Shown in pieces: positions 1 to 11,709 of a DNA stretch of 64,000 nt. Made by a program: the position numbers and the translations under genes. Within the stretch, counting starts at the first letter, position 1; each line of letters opens with the position of its first letter. The notes under the pieces were generated by a model that did no database searches, was not told the DNA's origin, and saw nothing but the letters and a program-made list of their open reading frames with translations. The stretch lies in contig JAGFNK010000017.1 in the NCBI GenBank assembly GCA_025769875.1, forward strand, positions 124,001-188,000, given 5' to 3'. The stretch is from Russula earlei. Lineage: Eukaryota > Basidiomycota > Agaricomycetes > Russulales > Russulaceae.

Positions 1-790
1 CCTGTATCGCAAAATCCGTCCGCAAGAGTGTTTTCTCTGGTCAAAGATCAAAGAGGGCGACACCGTCAAGAACATCCGAGCTTCTGCGCCACCGCCGACA
101 AGTTGGCCGATTGGGTTAAGTGCAGTGTCCTCGAGGTCCCTGCGTTAGGGAAGCGAGCAAATGTGGTGGACTTCTGGATCCGTGTAGCCGAGGTGCGTCG
201 CGCGTAACGACATTGGAAAGAGATTCGATCTGATCAACCCTCGTCTGCAGAAATGCAGAACTCTCAACAACTTCTCGTCCATGAGTTCCATAGTGGCGGC
301 ACTGTCGAGCGTGCTGATCTCGCGCTTGCATTTCACGTGGGTCAACTCGAACAAGGAACATGCCTTGGAGCCCCTTCGCAAGATCATCCATCCGGCCTCC
401 AACTACCGTTATTATCGTGACATACTTAGCACCATCGACGGCCCCTGCATCCCTTTCGTATCGCCGTTCCTGAAGAACATCGTATATGCGCAGGAGCAGC
501 ACGCGGACAACGTTTTCGTCAAATCTGCGATCCACCCAGAGAGGCAGTTCACCCTCGTCCACTTCGTAAAGCGACAGAAATGGTACGACATAACGCTGCA
601 GATGCTCCGCTTTCAGGCGAAGCCCTATAACATTCCCGAGATTCCCGAGATGACAAGCTTCATTGTGGGACAGATGGAAAAGGCGGCCACAATGGGGGAA
701 CGCTGGTACTGGCAACGGAGTGACGAATTCCAGCACGCTGAGCTCGTCCACGCCGATATCAGAAGAGGTCTCGAGGCCGCAGGGTTTTGA
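1..790 (+). CDS. CDC25-type Ras guanine nucleotide exchange factor, 3' end
   Basis: This is the C-terminal catalytic part of a RasGEF, which loads Ras with GTP at the plasma membrane; the 5' end lies outside the window. The first codons read LYRKIRPQECFLW, then DWVKCSVLE, NVVDFWIRVAE and, after an intron at 193-250 (GTGCGT..CTGCAG), KCRTLNNFSSMSSIVAALSS, GPCIPF and KWYDITLQMLRFQAKPY, the ordered motifs of the CDC25 homology domain. The stop is the TGA at 788-790, so the domain sits at the extreme C terminus as in fungal CDC25 proteins. The frame at the left edge (VKNIRAS) and the frame from about position 88 (ATADKLADWVK) differ by one base with no room for an intron, so one base is probably missing near 86. 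The family call is firm; which Ras it serves cannot be told. Confidence 0.85.
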
Positions 791-1171
791 TTGGTACTTT
801 TTCTCAGACGATTTCTCCAACTCATGACCTCCCGCCCTCACGCCGATATACGACTACTTGATATTCCTTCGTACGACACCTTTATCCACATGTATTCATT
901 ATAGCAACCCCATTGAATGGATTCGGGTATTAATGACTGTTCAGAAGTCCAGGTGGTAAACCGTGCATCAATAAGCTGGTCAACACAGTAACGGACATAG
1001 AACTAAGATACTACAGTGGTATGGGGTACCGTAACGGCTGACTGTTGGTCGTGATGGGGAACACAAGGAAAAGGGGTGCCAATAGAATCTAAGGCTATGT
1101 CCATCAGGCAATCGAGCGTGAGCATACAATGGCGACACAACGGCGAGCGGCGGTGAATGGGGGCGAAGCGC
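791..1171. other. Intergenic, convergent gene ends
   Basis: The RasGEF (+) and RAB5 (-) genes converge here. I see no conserved reading frame, RNA gene or repeat; this should hold both 3' UTRs. Confidence 0.6.
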
Positions 1172-2195
1172 TCAGCAGTTACACTGATCCCCAGAGGTTA
1201 TGGACCTTTGTTGCTTATTCAAGTCTACCCCAGTCCTGCCCGCTGTAGTACCCGCGCGACCGGGGCCACTTCTTGATGCAGGTGGTGCCGTCGTAGGAAG
1301 TTTCTTGGCTACAACGCAAGGTAGATCGTCAATGCGGATGAGTGAGGAACGACCAAGGAACGGGCTGACCGATACGAGTGAATATGTCTGTAACACCTTC
1401 ACCAGACTTGGCACTGGTTTCAGCCCACATCAGCCCCTCTTCTTGCGCATATTTCTGAGCTTCTTCCTGCGTTACTTGCCGTCGGGCAGCCAGATCTGAC
1501 TTGTTGCCACAAAGGGCAATAACGATAGATGGGTCGGCTTGACGTTGGAGTTCACGGATCCAGTTACGGGCCTTCTCTAAGGAGGCAGACTGGGTGATGT
1601 CGTAAACCACGACTGCACAGTTTGCGTTGCGATAGTACATGGGTGCCTTTACGAGGATGAGGTAGAAAAACTAAAGGGGGAAGCGTGCATACCAATGACT
1701 GCAGCACGATGAGAGACCAGAAGAAGGTGTGGCTTCAGTACCGTTCTGCACCTCACAAGAATGCGAACCGACCTTGTAGCGTTCCTGACCTGCAGTGTCC
1801 CTGTGCAAAGATCAAAGTGTGCACATAACCACGCAAGATATTCATCGGTGCATACCAGATCTCGAATTTAACGGTAGTGCCATCTTCGAGGTTTACGGTC
1901 TGTGTGAGGAATGCGGCTGTCCAGTAACGAGGTAAGCGAAGAGCCGGCAAGGGAGGCATGGAAGACGAGCCTCCGATTGTGCTTTCCCGATAATCATCGA
2001 ATTGACCTTTCACGAATCGCAAGACTAGACTGGAAAGGGGGCATGAGGACCACGGCGGCTGACGTTGTGCGGGGGAACATACCTGGATTTACCAACAGCA
2101 GATTCGCCTGTCAAAGGTAGTGGGCATTATTTGATTACATGGACAAGCTAAGACATACCAAGTAAAACGAGCTTGAATTGAAACTGTTTAGACAT
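1172..2195 (-). CDS. RAB5: RAB5-family small GTPase (YPT5/VPS21 type)
   Basis: Early-endosomal Rab GTPase that controls endosome tethering and fusion. Eight exons join to 209 codons: 2195-2159, 2107-2083, 2029-1971, 1916-1856, 1800-1773, 1698-1693, 1646-1370 and 1308-1172. The protein begins [13 protein letters not shown] and shows the P-loop GESAVGKSS, effector loop RESTIGAAFLTQ, G3 [10 protein letters not shown], the Rab5 motif [11 protein letters not shown]4 GNKSDL and G5 ETSAKSG, and ends GDQCNC, a CxC double-prenylation tail. Exon 6 is only six bases (TCATTG, coding Ser-Leu of YKSLAPM). The segment 1917-1970 is 54 nt and open in frame; removing it as a GC-AG intron restores the effector loop exactly. 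Start: the ATG at 2195 gives the usual short Rab N terminus. RAB5 is favoured over other Rabs by AAFLTQ and by the long exon after APMYYRN. Confidence 0.93.
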
Positions 2196-2609
2196 GAGGG
2201 GATGGAGGGGAGAAGAACGTGAGATGAGTTAGGTCCGAGGAAGCGGGAGCGGAGGCACAGCGTGGCGAGCTGTGCTCTCCCTCGGTCGGTCGGCCAACTC
2301 CGAAGGTCGTGCGAATATCTGACTTTATTCAGCGTCCCCTCGGTTTTTTTTTTTTTATAACTCCGTCATGTCGCTGGCCTGCCCCTTCCCTTTGATCTCT
2401 CACCGTACCTTCACGTCGTCGTGACTTCGTGTTGCAGAGTACACCGTTGTCTCCCCTTCCCTCATAGCCCTGCTCCCAGTCCGGAGCTCTGGTTATCTGA
2501 GTCACAACCATCCTTTCCTTGTTAATTGCGTCACCAACTCGTTCTTCCGTTTCGCCCGGCTCAACTCGCATCGTTCTGTTTAAGTTCGGAAGAGAAAAAG
2601 GCAAACATC
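2196..2609. promoter_or_regulatory. Divergent promoter region of RAB5 and the RRM gene
   Basis: A 414-bp gap lies between the RAB5 start (-) and the RRM protein start (+). It contains a run of T at about 2345-2357 and CT-rich blocks typical of fungal 5' regions. No specific factor site can be assigned. Confidence 0.45.
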
Positions 2610-5455
2610 ATGAGTCGCCATCATCCTTACCCTCCATACGACAACTTTGGCTCTCGCAGAGGTGGCCCTTCTTCCGGTCCCGGTCCTGATAGATACCATC
2701 GCTTTGATGGTCCTCCACGTGGAAGGGGCTTTGGTCGTGGAAGAGGTCGCGGCTCCTATGGAGGAGCCAGTCATGATTTTGCAAGTAGCCCTCCAGTATA
2801 TGATCAAGCACCTTCCCAAGGAAACATGGGTGGATATAACAATTACAATTCTGGACCCAATCAGGATTCGTTCTATCAGAACGGTGGTTTTGCGAATCAG
2901 TTCAGTGACTCAGATTCCCCTGGTGGGTATGATCAGAGCTATGGGAACGGAAATTACCAAGGTGCGCTAAGTTGCTGAATTAGTTTGAGTTTGTGAACTG
3001 CAGGCAGCGGGCGTTGCGTTCGTTTATTCGGGGTGTTGAGGTAAACTCTTGTTCCTCGGCCGCCGATAGGCTTGCACATCCCTCACTGCTGCTAATGTTT
3101 GAACGCGTTCCTTCGTCATCGCGCTCCCTACGTGAGTGGTCAACCTGACCAGTGCTTAAGAGGTCATGCGTATTCTCGCACTCCACCGGATCAGTAGGCT
3201 CTACGCGCGAAGTTGTCATACTCTGTGGCGTCAATGTGATCCATTATCGTACCGGCAACCGCGGATCGTCATATGTTACACTTCCACCTTTTCAGTTTTC
3301 TGGCCTTTCTTACAAAGTGAAACGACTCACCTTACACCAAATATTCTCGTTAGATGGCACTGGTCCCGGTTACGGTGGTCCTGGAAACTATGGCGCTCGA
3401 CTACCCAAACGCGGTCCGAAGCGTGAAAGAGACGATAAGGTGCACGAGTCTATTATCGAAGAACGCATTCAGCGCGAGCGTCCGTGCCGCACTCTGTTTA
3501 TCCGCAACATTAAGGCGAGTGTCATGTTGCATCGACCACCGGTTTTCTATGGCGAGATATTACCGTCAAGACTTGGGGCTGACTAATGCGGTTCGCAAAC
3601 TTCTAGTATGAGACTAACAGTGACGAGGTTCGTCGACAATTCGAAGAACATGGCGAAATCAAGACATTCTTTGATCTGATCGCCAACCGTGGAATGGTGT
3701 TTGTCACTTTTGTAAGTGTTCGACGTATCCCGTATGTACACGTTAATGATTCGATTTTGCGTCAGTATGATCTCCGGGCTGCTGAAAGAGCTCGAGACCG
3801 GTTACAAGGCTCCGAAATCAGCGGGAGACCTGTCAGTCACTTCTTGGTCCGAGAAATCACGTAGTTCATATGGAGTTCCAGATCGACGTCCATTATTCGC
3901 TACCACGAGACGACAACCTCGCGAAGGGCGGCGATAAAAATCAGGCGGGTTCCCTTTATTTGATTCGAAAGCTCAAAGCCATTTATCTGCGTAGGAGTTG
4001 CAAGGAACGCTGCTCGTAACCTTGCGTAATTCCAATCAATCCATAGATGACGGCGAAGTCCGACGCAAATTTCAACAATTTGGGGATGTCAAAGTCGTCC
4101 GCCCGGCCGGGGAGCGCCATGAGTTAGTTTCATCTCTCTGTAGCACTTACAGCACTTATTCGACTCATCCCAGCCAACGTTACGTCGAGTTCTATGACAC
4201 CAGAGTGAGTAATGTGCCACGTCGCCGTCCAAAGACTGTTTGAACAGTGGCTTTAGTCTGCAGAAGAGGCGTTTGACCGTCTGCGCCATCAAGGTCTTCA
4301 AGACGGTGTGATGGATATTCTACTGGCATGGGAAGAGACTCCAGGTCCTCCAGCAATTCGGTATGCTACGTTTTCACCCCCACTGCACTTTTGTTGATCA
4401 TCTCACTAATATGAATATCCAGCCGCGAAGAACGCGAACCCTATCGAGAATGGGATGAGACCCCACGCCCTGCCCCCTTCCGAGGGAGGGGCCGTGGTCG
4501 GGGCCGTGGCCGGGGCTTCGCCGGACATGATGATGACCGGCGACCGCACTGGGATCGGGATCGGGAACGCCCGAGGCGCTATGACGATGACCATGGTCCC
4601 GGACGAGGTGGCTCCCGCGGATCCTACAACGATCGGTTTGACAGTAGCAGGGAGGGCGGTTTTAGCAATACAACTCAAAATACTTACGCGTTGTCCGCCC
4701 AGCAGCAGTATACCGAACCTTCTGCCCCCGCACCCGTGAGTGATGGCATGGTCGGTCAGTCGATATGTTTCTAACGTTATTATCTTATAGCGAGTTGAAG
4801 AACGTATTGACCAAGCCAGAAAAGTCCAACAGGTCAGCTGGGATTTCTGCGATCAACCGCTATTCAGCCTGACGATTTCAACTAGTTATTGGCTGCGCTT
4901 AAGCAGCCACAGGCCACGACGCCAGGGGCCACACCAACGCAGGTACAAGCCCAGCCGCCCGCGCCAGTAACGCAGTTGCTGCAGATACCCCAGAGTTCAT
5001 TCTACCCACCCACATCGACCGTGCAACAACCTCCACCTATCTATGGCGGGGCGGCTCCGCCAACCACTCCCAGTTTCCCCCAGCTGCCGCAGACAAGTCT
5101 TTCTCAGGGCGGACAACCACCTCCGGCCAATCCTCTTGCGAACCTCCCATCCAACATACTCGCACTTTTACAAAGTGCCCAGCAGACTCAACAATCACCG
5201 TCGAGTACCTCACAGCCGCCCCCGAGCTCAACGCCTCTACCAACCTCATACAGTACCATCCAACCCACGCTGTCATCAGAACAAATGCGTCCACCACACA
5301 TGACAGGGCTACCACCACCCACAGTACCTATGCAAGGCGGGATGGGAGGCGATTATCAAATGATGAACTACTTCGTAAGTCCTATATTCCAACTCATGGC
5401 TTATTTCTACCGTTGACATTTCTCACCATCTCAGGGTGGTGCTAAAATGGCGTGA
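2610..5455 (+). CDS. Mei2-like protein with two RRMs and RGG-rich segments
   Basis: Probable RNA-binding protein, 622 codons in 12 exons: 2610-2961, 3354-3514, 3607-3711, 3766-3831, 3882-3948, 4005-4122, 4174-4204, 4257-4360, 4423-4735, 4791-4832, 4886-5374 and 5435-5455. The N terminus is rich in Gly, Arg, Tyr and Asn (PPRGRGFGRGRGRGS). RRM1 starts CRTLFIRNIKYETNSDEVRR and contains RNP1-like GMVFVTF; it is followed by IDVHYSLPRDD and KNQAGTLLVTLRN, and RRM2 contains FQQFGDVK and QRYVEFYDTR. This spacing is that of RRM1-RRM2 of Mei2-family proteins, but the third, C-terminal Mei2 RRM is absent; instead there is an RGG block (FRGRGRGRGRGRGFAG) and a Pro/Gln-rich tail. The intron at 3515-3606 uses a GC donor (AAG/GCGAGT). 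The first intron (2962-3353) is 392 nt, far longer than the rest. The exact biological role is unknown. Confidence 0.85.
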
Positions 5456-5850
5456 CACAGGATGGTGACTGTCGTCCCATTGCTTCTATATTTAATTATT
5501 CTGTCTGCGTCTGCGGAGTTAACGCATCTTATTTACGAGTCGTGATTCACATGTTCGTGAACCACGTACGTCTCCTGATTCTTCTTTACGTTTGCTATTG
5601 TAACCTCAGACTTGTCTACGTGTGGGGCAGCAGAATTAGTGCCATCTCCCTTTCGACTTCGTACGCGACGAAAAGATATGATTTGTCTTTCCTCCACGCA
5701 TACGTCAGCGAACAGCTAGTTGCACGTGCAGATGTTAGATATTCAATGGATAGACTATACGATATAGGCATAGAGAGTTGGGTTGCTGTATGATTGAATC
5801 GATATGCGAAGAGTGTCGGAGGTCATTATGTTCTAGGTACGACATTATTA
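5456..5850. other. Intergenic, convergent gene ends
   Basis: This 395-bp AT-richer stretch between the RRM gene (+) and MSH1 (-) has no conserved frame. Open frames in it look like chance and 3' UTR sequence. Confidence 0.6.
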
Positions 5851-8800
5851 CTAAAGCATATGGATAGTATCAATATCGGGGGTCAGGGATTCTCCAAGGG
5901 CCTTGAGTGCGTGGTCGTCCAACGATGGCAACCAGACGTCATTCTTCAAACGCAAAATCGCTTCTCGCGCAATGGCAACCGCAGAAGGGGGCATGCCGGC
6001 CAGATTGGCTACTTTGAGCCCGTGACTTTCCTTGTTGACACCAGGCCGCAGGCGATGCGAGTACGCAAAGGAGCCAATCTAGAAAATCCAAAAACCTTTC
6101 AACAATGCGGGTCAAACGCCGAGAACGATCTGTCTCACCTCCGTCTCCTGCACGTCCGTACAAAAGAACCCTACCTTTCCAAAAGCCCCCGCGCCTCTGT
6201 GATCCGAGGTGCACCCGAGCATATCGGTCAACTCGTGGAAATGCGTGGCGAAAAGGGCTCGACAGCGATTCTTGAAGTAGAGATGGTGCACCACGGCAAA
6301 GGCGATGGCCAACCCGTCTCTGACCGAAGTCCCTCTACCGACTTCGTCCATGATGACCTTAAAAAAAAAAAGGGGGGGGGGGGGGGATACAGTTCAGTCC
6401 TGTGTTCGACAAGGCGTTTGGCTCACGAGGCTGTTGGGGGTCGCCTTTCTCAAAATGTCCGCTGTTTCCAGCATCTCTACCATGAAGGTGCTCCTGTCGC
6501 GAAACACATCATCCTTTGCCCCCACTCTCGAGAACAGGCGATCCACGATCCCCACTTCGGCATGGTCTGCGGGCACAAAGGATCCCGACTGCGCAAGAAT
6601 GGCAATGAGAGCAGTCTGCCGAAGAAGAGTAGACTTTCCGGCCATATTGGGGCCAGTGATGACATGTAGTCGTGAGTCCGGACAAAGTGACACCGTATTA
6701 GGCGTGAAAACTCTCCCAGAAGACAGCAAGCCAACTTCAACGGTGGGATGGCGGCCGTTGACAACGTGAAATGAGCGACTGGCGAAGAGGGTCAGAGACC
6801 CCGGCGAGAGTTCACCATCTACCATAAACGAACGCACCTGTTTGTCATTTTTGGTCTCGTGAGGTGCATTTCAGAGGCAAGGCTGGAAAAGCCTAGCGCT
6901 ACATCCAGCTCGTCTATGACCCGAGCGTTTCGTCGTAGCTGTAGCTCGTGCATTTTTACCTAAAGCGCTAGTCTGAATCGATGCGGGAACCTAAGACTTT
7001 TCTCGGAAGTGTACCTCGTTCTTTAGCACGTCAAACGCGACCCTCTCCATTGAAACGATTTTTTGTGAAACTTCCCAAAGTTGGCTCCCAAGCCGTGCCC
7101 AATCCTGGGGCCAAGACATCAGAATCAAGGATGAGATCCAAGAGGTGTTGTCGGTTCACCTGGTGAAATAGGCAACAAGTCGAGTTGCTCTCGGAGATGA
7201 CGGTGAAGGCGGGCGAAGCCTTGGCTTTTGTAGCCTCGCGCTTGGACTTTGCGATGTGAACATGCAAACCTTGCAACGGGGACGAGCGCAAAGTCAAGGA
7301 TGGCGCACCTATGAGGCGATTAAATCAAAGTTAATGCATCCTCATGGGAATATTACTTACCGTAATGAAACTGAAGATCCCTTTCCAGCCTTTCTCGCTG
7401 CTCCAGGAGCCGCTGAAGTTCAGTATGTGAGGCAGAAAGCTCTTCAGAGAACCTGGGTGACATTAATCGATACCGAACGCGTTGCTACTGTTCGTTCGAG
7501 TCCACTCACTCAGGTTTGATAGACCACCGGTTCCACTGTTGCCATTTATCCCCAGAGGACAGTTCTTGGAAGGTGGTGCCACCTTCAGCTGTTTCTGGTG
7601 AACTTCCGAGTCGGATCGAGGCGCAATCCATTGAAGCTTGAAATTTTCTTTCCAATTCAGAGACATCCTCCATTCGTGAAATTAACGCATCGATGCTGGC
7701 CCATTCTCGTTCTGAATTTCCATCTCGCTTTTTTGAGTTCAATGTTTGCTCAAACGAAAGTCTGCTCCTCACGGAAGACCAGATAGAGATAGCCGCGCTA
7801 ATGGCGGCGACGTCCTCGGCATTTCCTCGACCAAGAAGGAACTTCTGTACGACGCGCGTAACATCCTCAATGCCTCGCAAGCAATCACGGAGGTCACGTT
7901 GAAGGTGGGGACGAGCATGGAAAAAGGCAACGATCGACAGTCGGGCATTTATTTCTGACAATGATGCGCTCGGCGAGCCTGAAAGTATGTCATTAGCTTT
8001 CAACATGGAGGCTGGGATGACTTGGAGATGCACATAACCAGCGAGAGAGAAGCCTTGTGCCACCGCTAGTCACAGTCTTCCTGATACAACTCAGAAGCGT
8101 ACCACTTGTCCCGCCTTCATGTGCCCCTTCCCGGATCTCCAAGGACTTGAGAGTGTGGGCATCTATCTCCATGCGTGATTCAACGACCTCCTTACTGGGG
8201 AGAGAGAGGGGGGGCATGTACTCCAAAAGGTTTGATTGGAGGTAACCCGCTAGGAGGTTGGCAGCTGATCCTTCTTGGGAAGAAAGGATGGTTGGTTGTT
8301 CTGGGATGACTCGCATTTACTGAGACATCGGACACTGGCTCGTCCTGAGGGGGAGATTGGAGATAGGGGGTGGTAGCTATGTCAAAATATGAGACGACGA
8401 TGGACTCTCCTCGCACAATTTCCCGGGCGGGGCAGGGGTCGACTGACTCCATCTTTCTCGGAAAAACAACCTCCCGTGGCTGGATGCGGACGATGTCGTC
8501 ATAAAGGTTTTCAACTGTAGTGGATCTTGTGAAAAATTCGCCGGTTGATACATCAATCCAGGCCAAACCCAAATGATTATTCTCTATCGAGCGGGATGCA
8601 GCCGGGCTGATGGCCATAAGATAGTTGTTTTCGTTGTGATCGAGGAACGGCTCGTCGATCAAAGTTCCTGGAGTCACAATGCGAACAACTCGTCGGTCAT
8701 ATGAAGGCTTGATGCCAGGTGGTACAGGCTGCGCAAATTCTTCACAGAGCGCGACGAAACGATTATTTTGTTGGACAAGTGTTTTCAGATGCTTCTGTAG

Positions 8801-9616
8801 ATAAATAACTGGGAAGCCACACATAAGGACGGTCTGATTGTCCCATTTCCGAGACGTTAGTTTGATGTTCAGGAGGCCCGCGACCTCAGCTGCTTGATCA
8901 AAATATGACTTGACAAGCGCAACATCGTGGTCAGGACGGCTAACAGAAGGATATCACAAAGCTGACCTCATAAAACTGTCCAACCCGTGTGAGGAGAATG
9001 CAATGGGGAAACTTTGACAAGTTTCGCGATATCTCAATAGCAAGTTGGTTTCGAGGTAGTGGAGTCGGAGTCTCTACAAATCGGAGCATTCAGAAACTGA
9101 TGTATATATTACCATTAGTGCAATTCACCTGTAGAATATGTTGGTAATGCCCTTTTTGATCTGGCGGCAGTATTCCGACTGTCAGACTTTGGATTTGATG
9201 GCTCCGCCGGCTCAGGGTCAGCAGAGTTCTCGGTAGCTGCGATTACTCGGGCGCGTCTTTTGCGGGCACGCTTTGTCGTAGGCGAGTTCAAGACTATTGA
9301 GTCAGAGGAATCGGATGGCGACAACGGTTGGGATGTATTCAAAGACGAGTTCGAAATCGCAACTATGAAGGAACACATGGTCATGTTAACAAACGTTCAG
9401 GTGTAGCAAAAGCGCACGTTTGCGGTGAAGCGCAAGACGGGTATCCGGGATGATTCGAGAGCCGAGTAACGCATCCGGCGGGTGTTCGGGTTGAAGAACA
9501 GGCAGCTCAGAGTACTTCTTTTTCGTAATTGTTGGTTTCGAGGCAGAACTCGCGGAATGACAGCGAACAAGGAATTGATAGCGAGATTTCAAGACATTCA
9601 GAGTCGACCCGAGCAT
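5851..9616 (-). CDS. MSH1: Mitochondrial DNA mismatch repair protein MSH1 (MutS family)
   Basis: MutS homologue that binds mismatches in mitochondrial DNA and uses ATP. Twelve exons, about 1,044 aa: 9616-9418, 9362-9129, 9073-8967, 8908-8034, 7978-7510, 7452-7361, 7308-7160, 7104-7015, 6959-6838, 6778-6427, 6357-6139, 6078-5851. The N terminus ([20 protein letters not shown]) is basic and hydroxylated like a mitochondrial presequence. Domain I has [20 protein letters not shown] and [14 protein letters not shown]. The ATPase has [13 protein letters not shown] (Walker A), [22 protein letters not shown] (Walker B and signature) and FATHFHEL, then [18 protein letters not shown]. The single N-terminal presequence and linker favour MSH1 over nuclear MSH2-6. 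The frame changes by one base at about 8300-8335, from DEPVSDVSV to [15 protein letters not shown] could not fit a good intron, so a base error is likely. Most introns are 52-60 nt. Confidence 0.9.
6361..6386. repeat. A11-G15 homopolymer pair inside an MSH1 intron
   Basis: On the plus strand eleven A are followed by fifteen G. On the coding (minus) strand this is C15 then T11 directly before the AAG acceptor of the intron 6358-6426, so it forms the polypyrimidine tract. Confidence 0.9.
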
Positions 9617-9767
9617 ACGAGGCGACACCTTCCAAGTTGGGTAAACGTGGGCGTCTTGGTTTGGGAATGGCCGCGGTCGAAGTCATTCAATCGGAGCCCG
9701 AATCGGTTCAACCCTCACTTGCTTGTGAGCGACCCATTCGTCTCCACCCCTACCACCTCTCTTCAAA

Positions 9768-11375
9768 ATGTCGTTCGCGGGAAGGCGTAGAGGAAACAAG
9801 GTCAAAAAGGGCGTTCAATTCACGGTCATGGTCGTCGGTCAGCTTTCCTAGTGCACGTCTTAAAAAAGAGTTCCCTAATTTTCCCCTTGTCTTTTCTCTG
9901 CGTTTTGCCCCATTAGGCGCCTCTGGTACCGGACGCACAACATTCGTGAATACCCTCTGCGAGTCGGAGGTTCTGTCGCACAAAGTCTCTGACAGCCCTG
10001 AGACTGCGCATGTAGAGGAAGGCATCAGGATCAAGCCGGTCAATGTCGGTGCGTTGCAGCCCCTCGACACTCGGTTTTCCGGGGATTCAGTCTTTGGCCT
10101 TTAGAGCTTGAGGAAGATGGCGTGCGTATTGCCCTGACAATCGTGGATACTCCTGGATTTGGTGACAACATCGACAATGAGTTTGCGTATGTATGACATG
10201 TTGGAAATGTTTGGGCTACGCTCAATCGTCAAAATCAGATTCCAGGAGATTGTTGGCTACCTTGAACGTCAATACGATGACATTCTTGCTGAGGAGTCTC
10301 GTATTAAGCGTAACCCTCGCTTCAGGGACAATCGTGTCCATGCCCTCCTCTACTTCATTCCTCCAACCGGTCACGCGTAAGACGTGTCACTCTACCTCAA
10401 GAGTGATGATACTGATATTGTGGTATCACAGTTTACGTGAAATGGACATTGAGCTGATGCGCCGCCTCTCACCCCGTGTGAATGTCATCCCCGTCATCGG
10501 CAAGGCTGATTCTTTGACTCCGAGCGAGCTGCGCGGTTTCCGGAAGCGGGTGAGCCTATATCGGACCTTTTGTCCTTCCTTAAACTGAGGCTTGGGTGTA
10601 GATCATGGAGGATATCGAGCACTACGATATTCCCGTGTACAACTTCCCTTACGATGTCGAGGAGGACGATGAAGAGACTATCCAAGACAACAGCGAGCTT
10701 CGCGCTCTCCTTCCCTTCGCAATCGTGGGCTCTGAGCAGGAGATTGAGATTGACGGCCAGCCAGTTCGCGCTAGAATCTATCCGTGGGGTGTCGTCGAGG
10801 TCGACAATCCCAAGCACTCAGATTTTAGCAGATTGCGAAGTGCCCTTTTGAAGTGAGTGTGTCATGTTCGGTCACGGCCATCTTTTCATACAGGAAATAG
10901 TTCACATCTAGCGGATCTCAAGTCTCTGACACACGACGTATTGTACGAGACGTATCGTACTGAGAAACTGTCGCGCACGGTTCACTCTGATACGCAGTAA
11001 CTGCTTTTTTCCACTTGATGTCAAGCTATCGCTGATGAGCCTATTTGCAGTGATTCGTCCATTCTTCCAGAAGAGCTCGCCACTCAGAGCGTGCGCCTGA
11101 AAGAAGAGCAGCTTCGCCGAGAGGAGGAGAAGGTTCGTGTGTACATTGTGTATTGCCTGCTGAAGCTGACCGACGACGTATTTGCTAGCTTCGCGAAATC
11201 GAGCTCAAGGTGCAGCGTGAAATCAACGAGAAGCGGCAGGAGCTTCTCGCAAAGGAAGAGTCTCTTAGGTTGGTGTCGGACGCGAATGGGACTGTTTTGG
11301 ATTACTAACGGTTTCCGTAGGAACCTTGAGAGTCGACTTGCGGCTCAGGGCTCACAGGGCGAGTTCCGCGACTAG
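9768..11375 (+). CDS. CDC11: Septin, CDC11 group
   Basis: Filament-forming GTP-binding protein that scaffolds the bud neck or septum and hyphal cortex. Ten exons join to 367 codons: 9768-9837, 9917-10048, 10105-10186, 10239-10376, 10432-10549, 10602-10852, 10901-10996, 11051-11132, 11189-11268, 11321-11375. A basic stretch (GRRRGNKVKKGVQF) precedes the P-loop GASGTGRTTFVNTLC; G3 is VDTPGFGDNIDNE, G4 is VIGKADSLTPSE, and the septin-specific RIYPWGVVEVDN is present. The C terminus (LKEEQLRREEEK, QREINEKRQELLAKEE) should form a coiled coil. The P-loop form GxSGTGRTTF and the conserved ERQYDDILAEESRIKRNPRF segment point to the CDC11/AspA group. All introns are 48-79 nt with GT..AG ends and every phase agrees. 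Confidence 0.92.
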
Positions 11376-11709
11376 ATTTTTACACTACATGTTGTGGGGG
11401 CGAAGCTTTGTTGAGCGCGTGGACTAGTTTGTATACCCCCAGGCGTCGATTGATTCATCTTGCTCGGCCAGTCGTTAAAATATTAATAGTTTGTTGATTT
11501 GATTTCGAGTCGGTGTCTCAGTCGCACGGTTCCCCTCGGTTCGGTCGGTCAGTCCCACGCTTCTCACTCGCTCACGCCCTCCCTCGCGAGCGAGGCCCGA
11601 TCATCAGAAAACTCAGTGCCCATCCCTTACCCCGCTTTTCTTTACCAATCAATCTCTCGCGGGTAGTGTCATCTCCCTGTTCCCCGCGTTAGACGCGATC
11701 TCATACCTC
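11376..11709. promoter_or_regulatory. Upstream region of the MIT-domain gene
   Basis: This 334-bp gap between two plus-strand genes carries pyrimidine-rich blocks (TCCCTCG, CTCTCTCG-like) just before the ATG at 11710, as is common in fungal promoters. No specific site can be named. Confidence 0.4.

Noticed and set aside
3945..4004. Apparent GC donor after KGGDKNQ in the RRM gene
   Set aside because: A normal GT donor at 3949 and AG acceptor at 4004 give KNQAGTLLVTL, which fits the family better.
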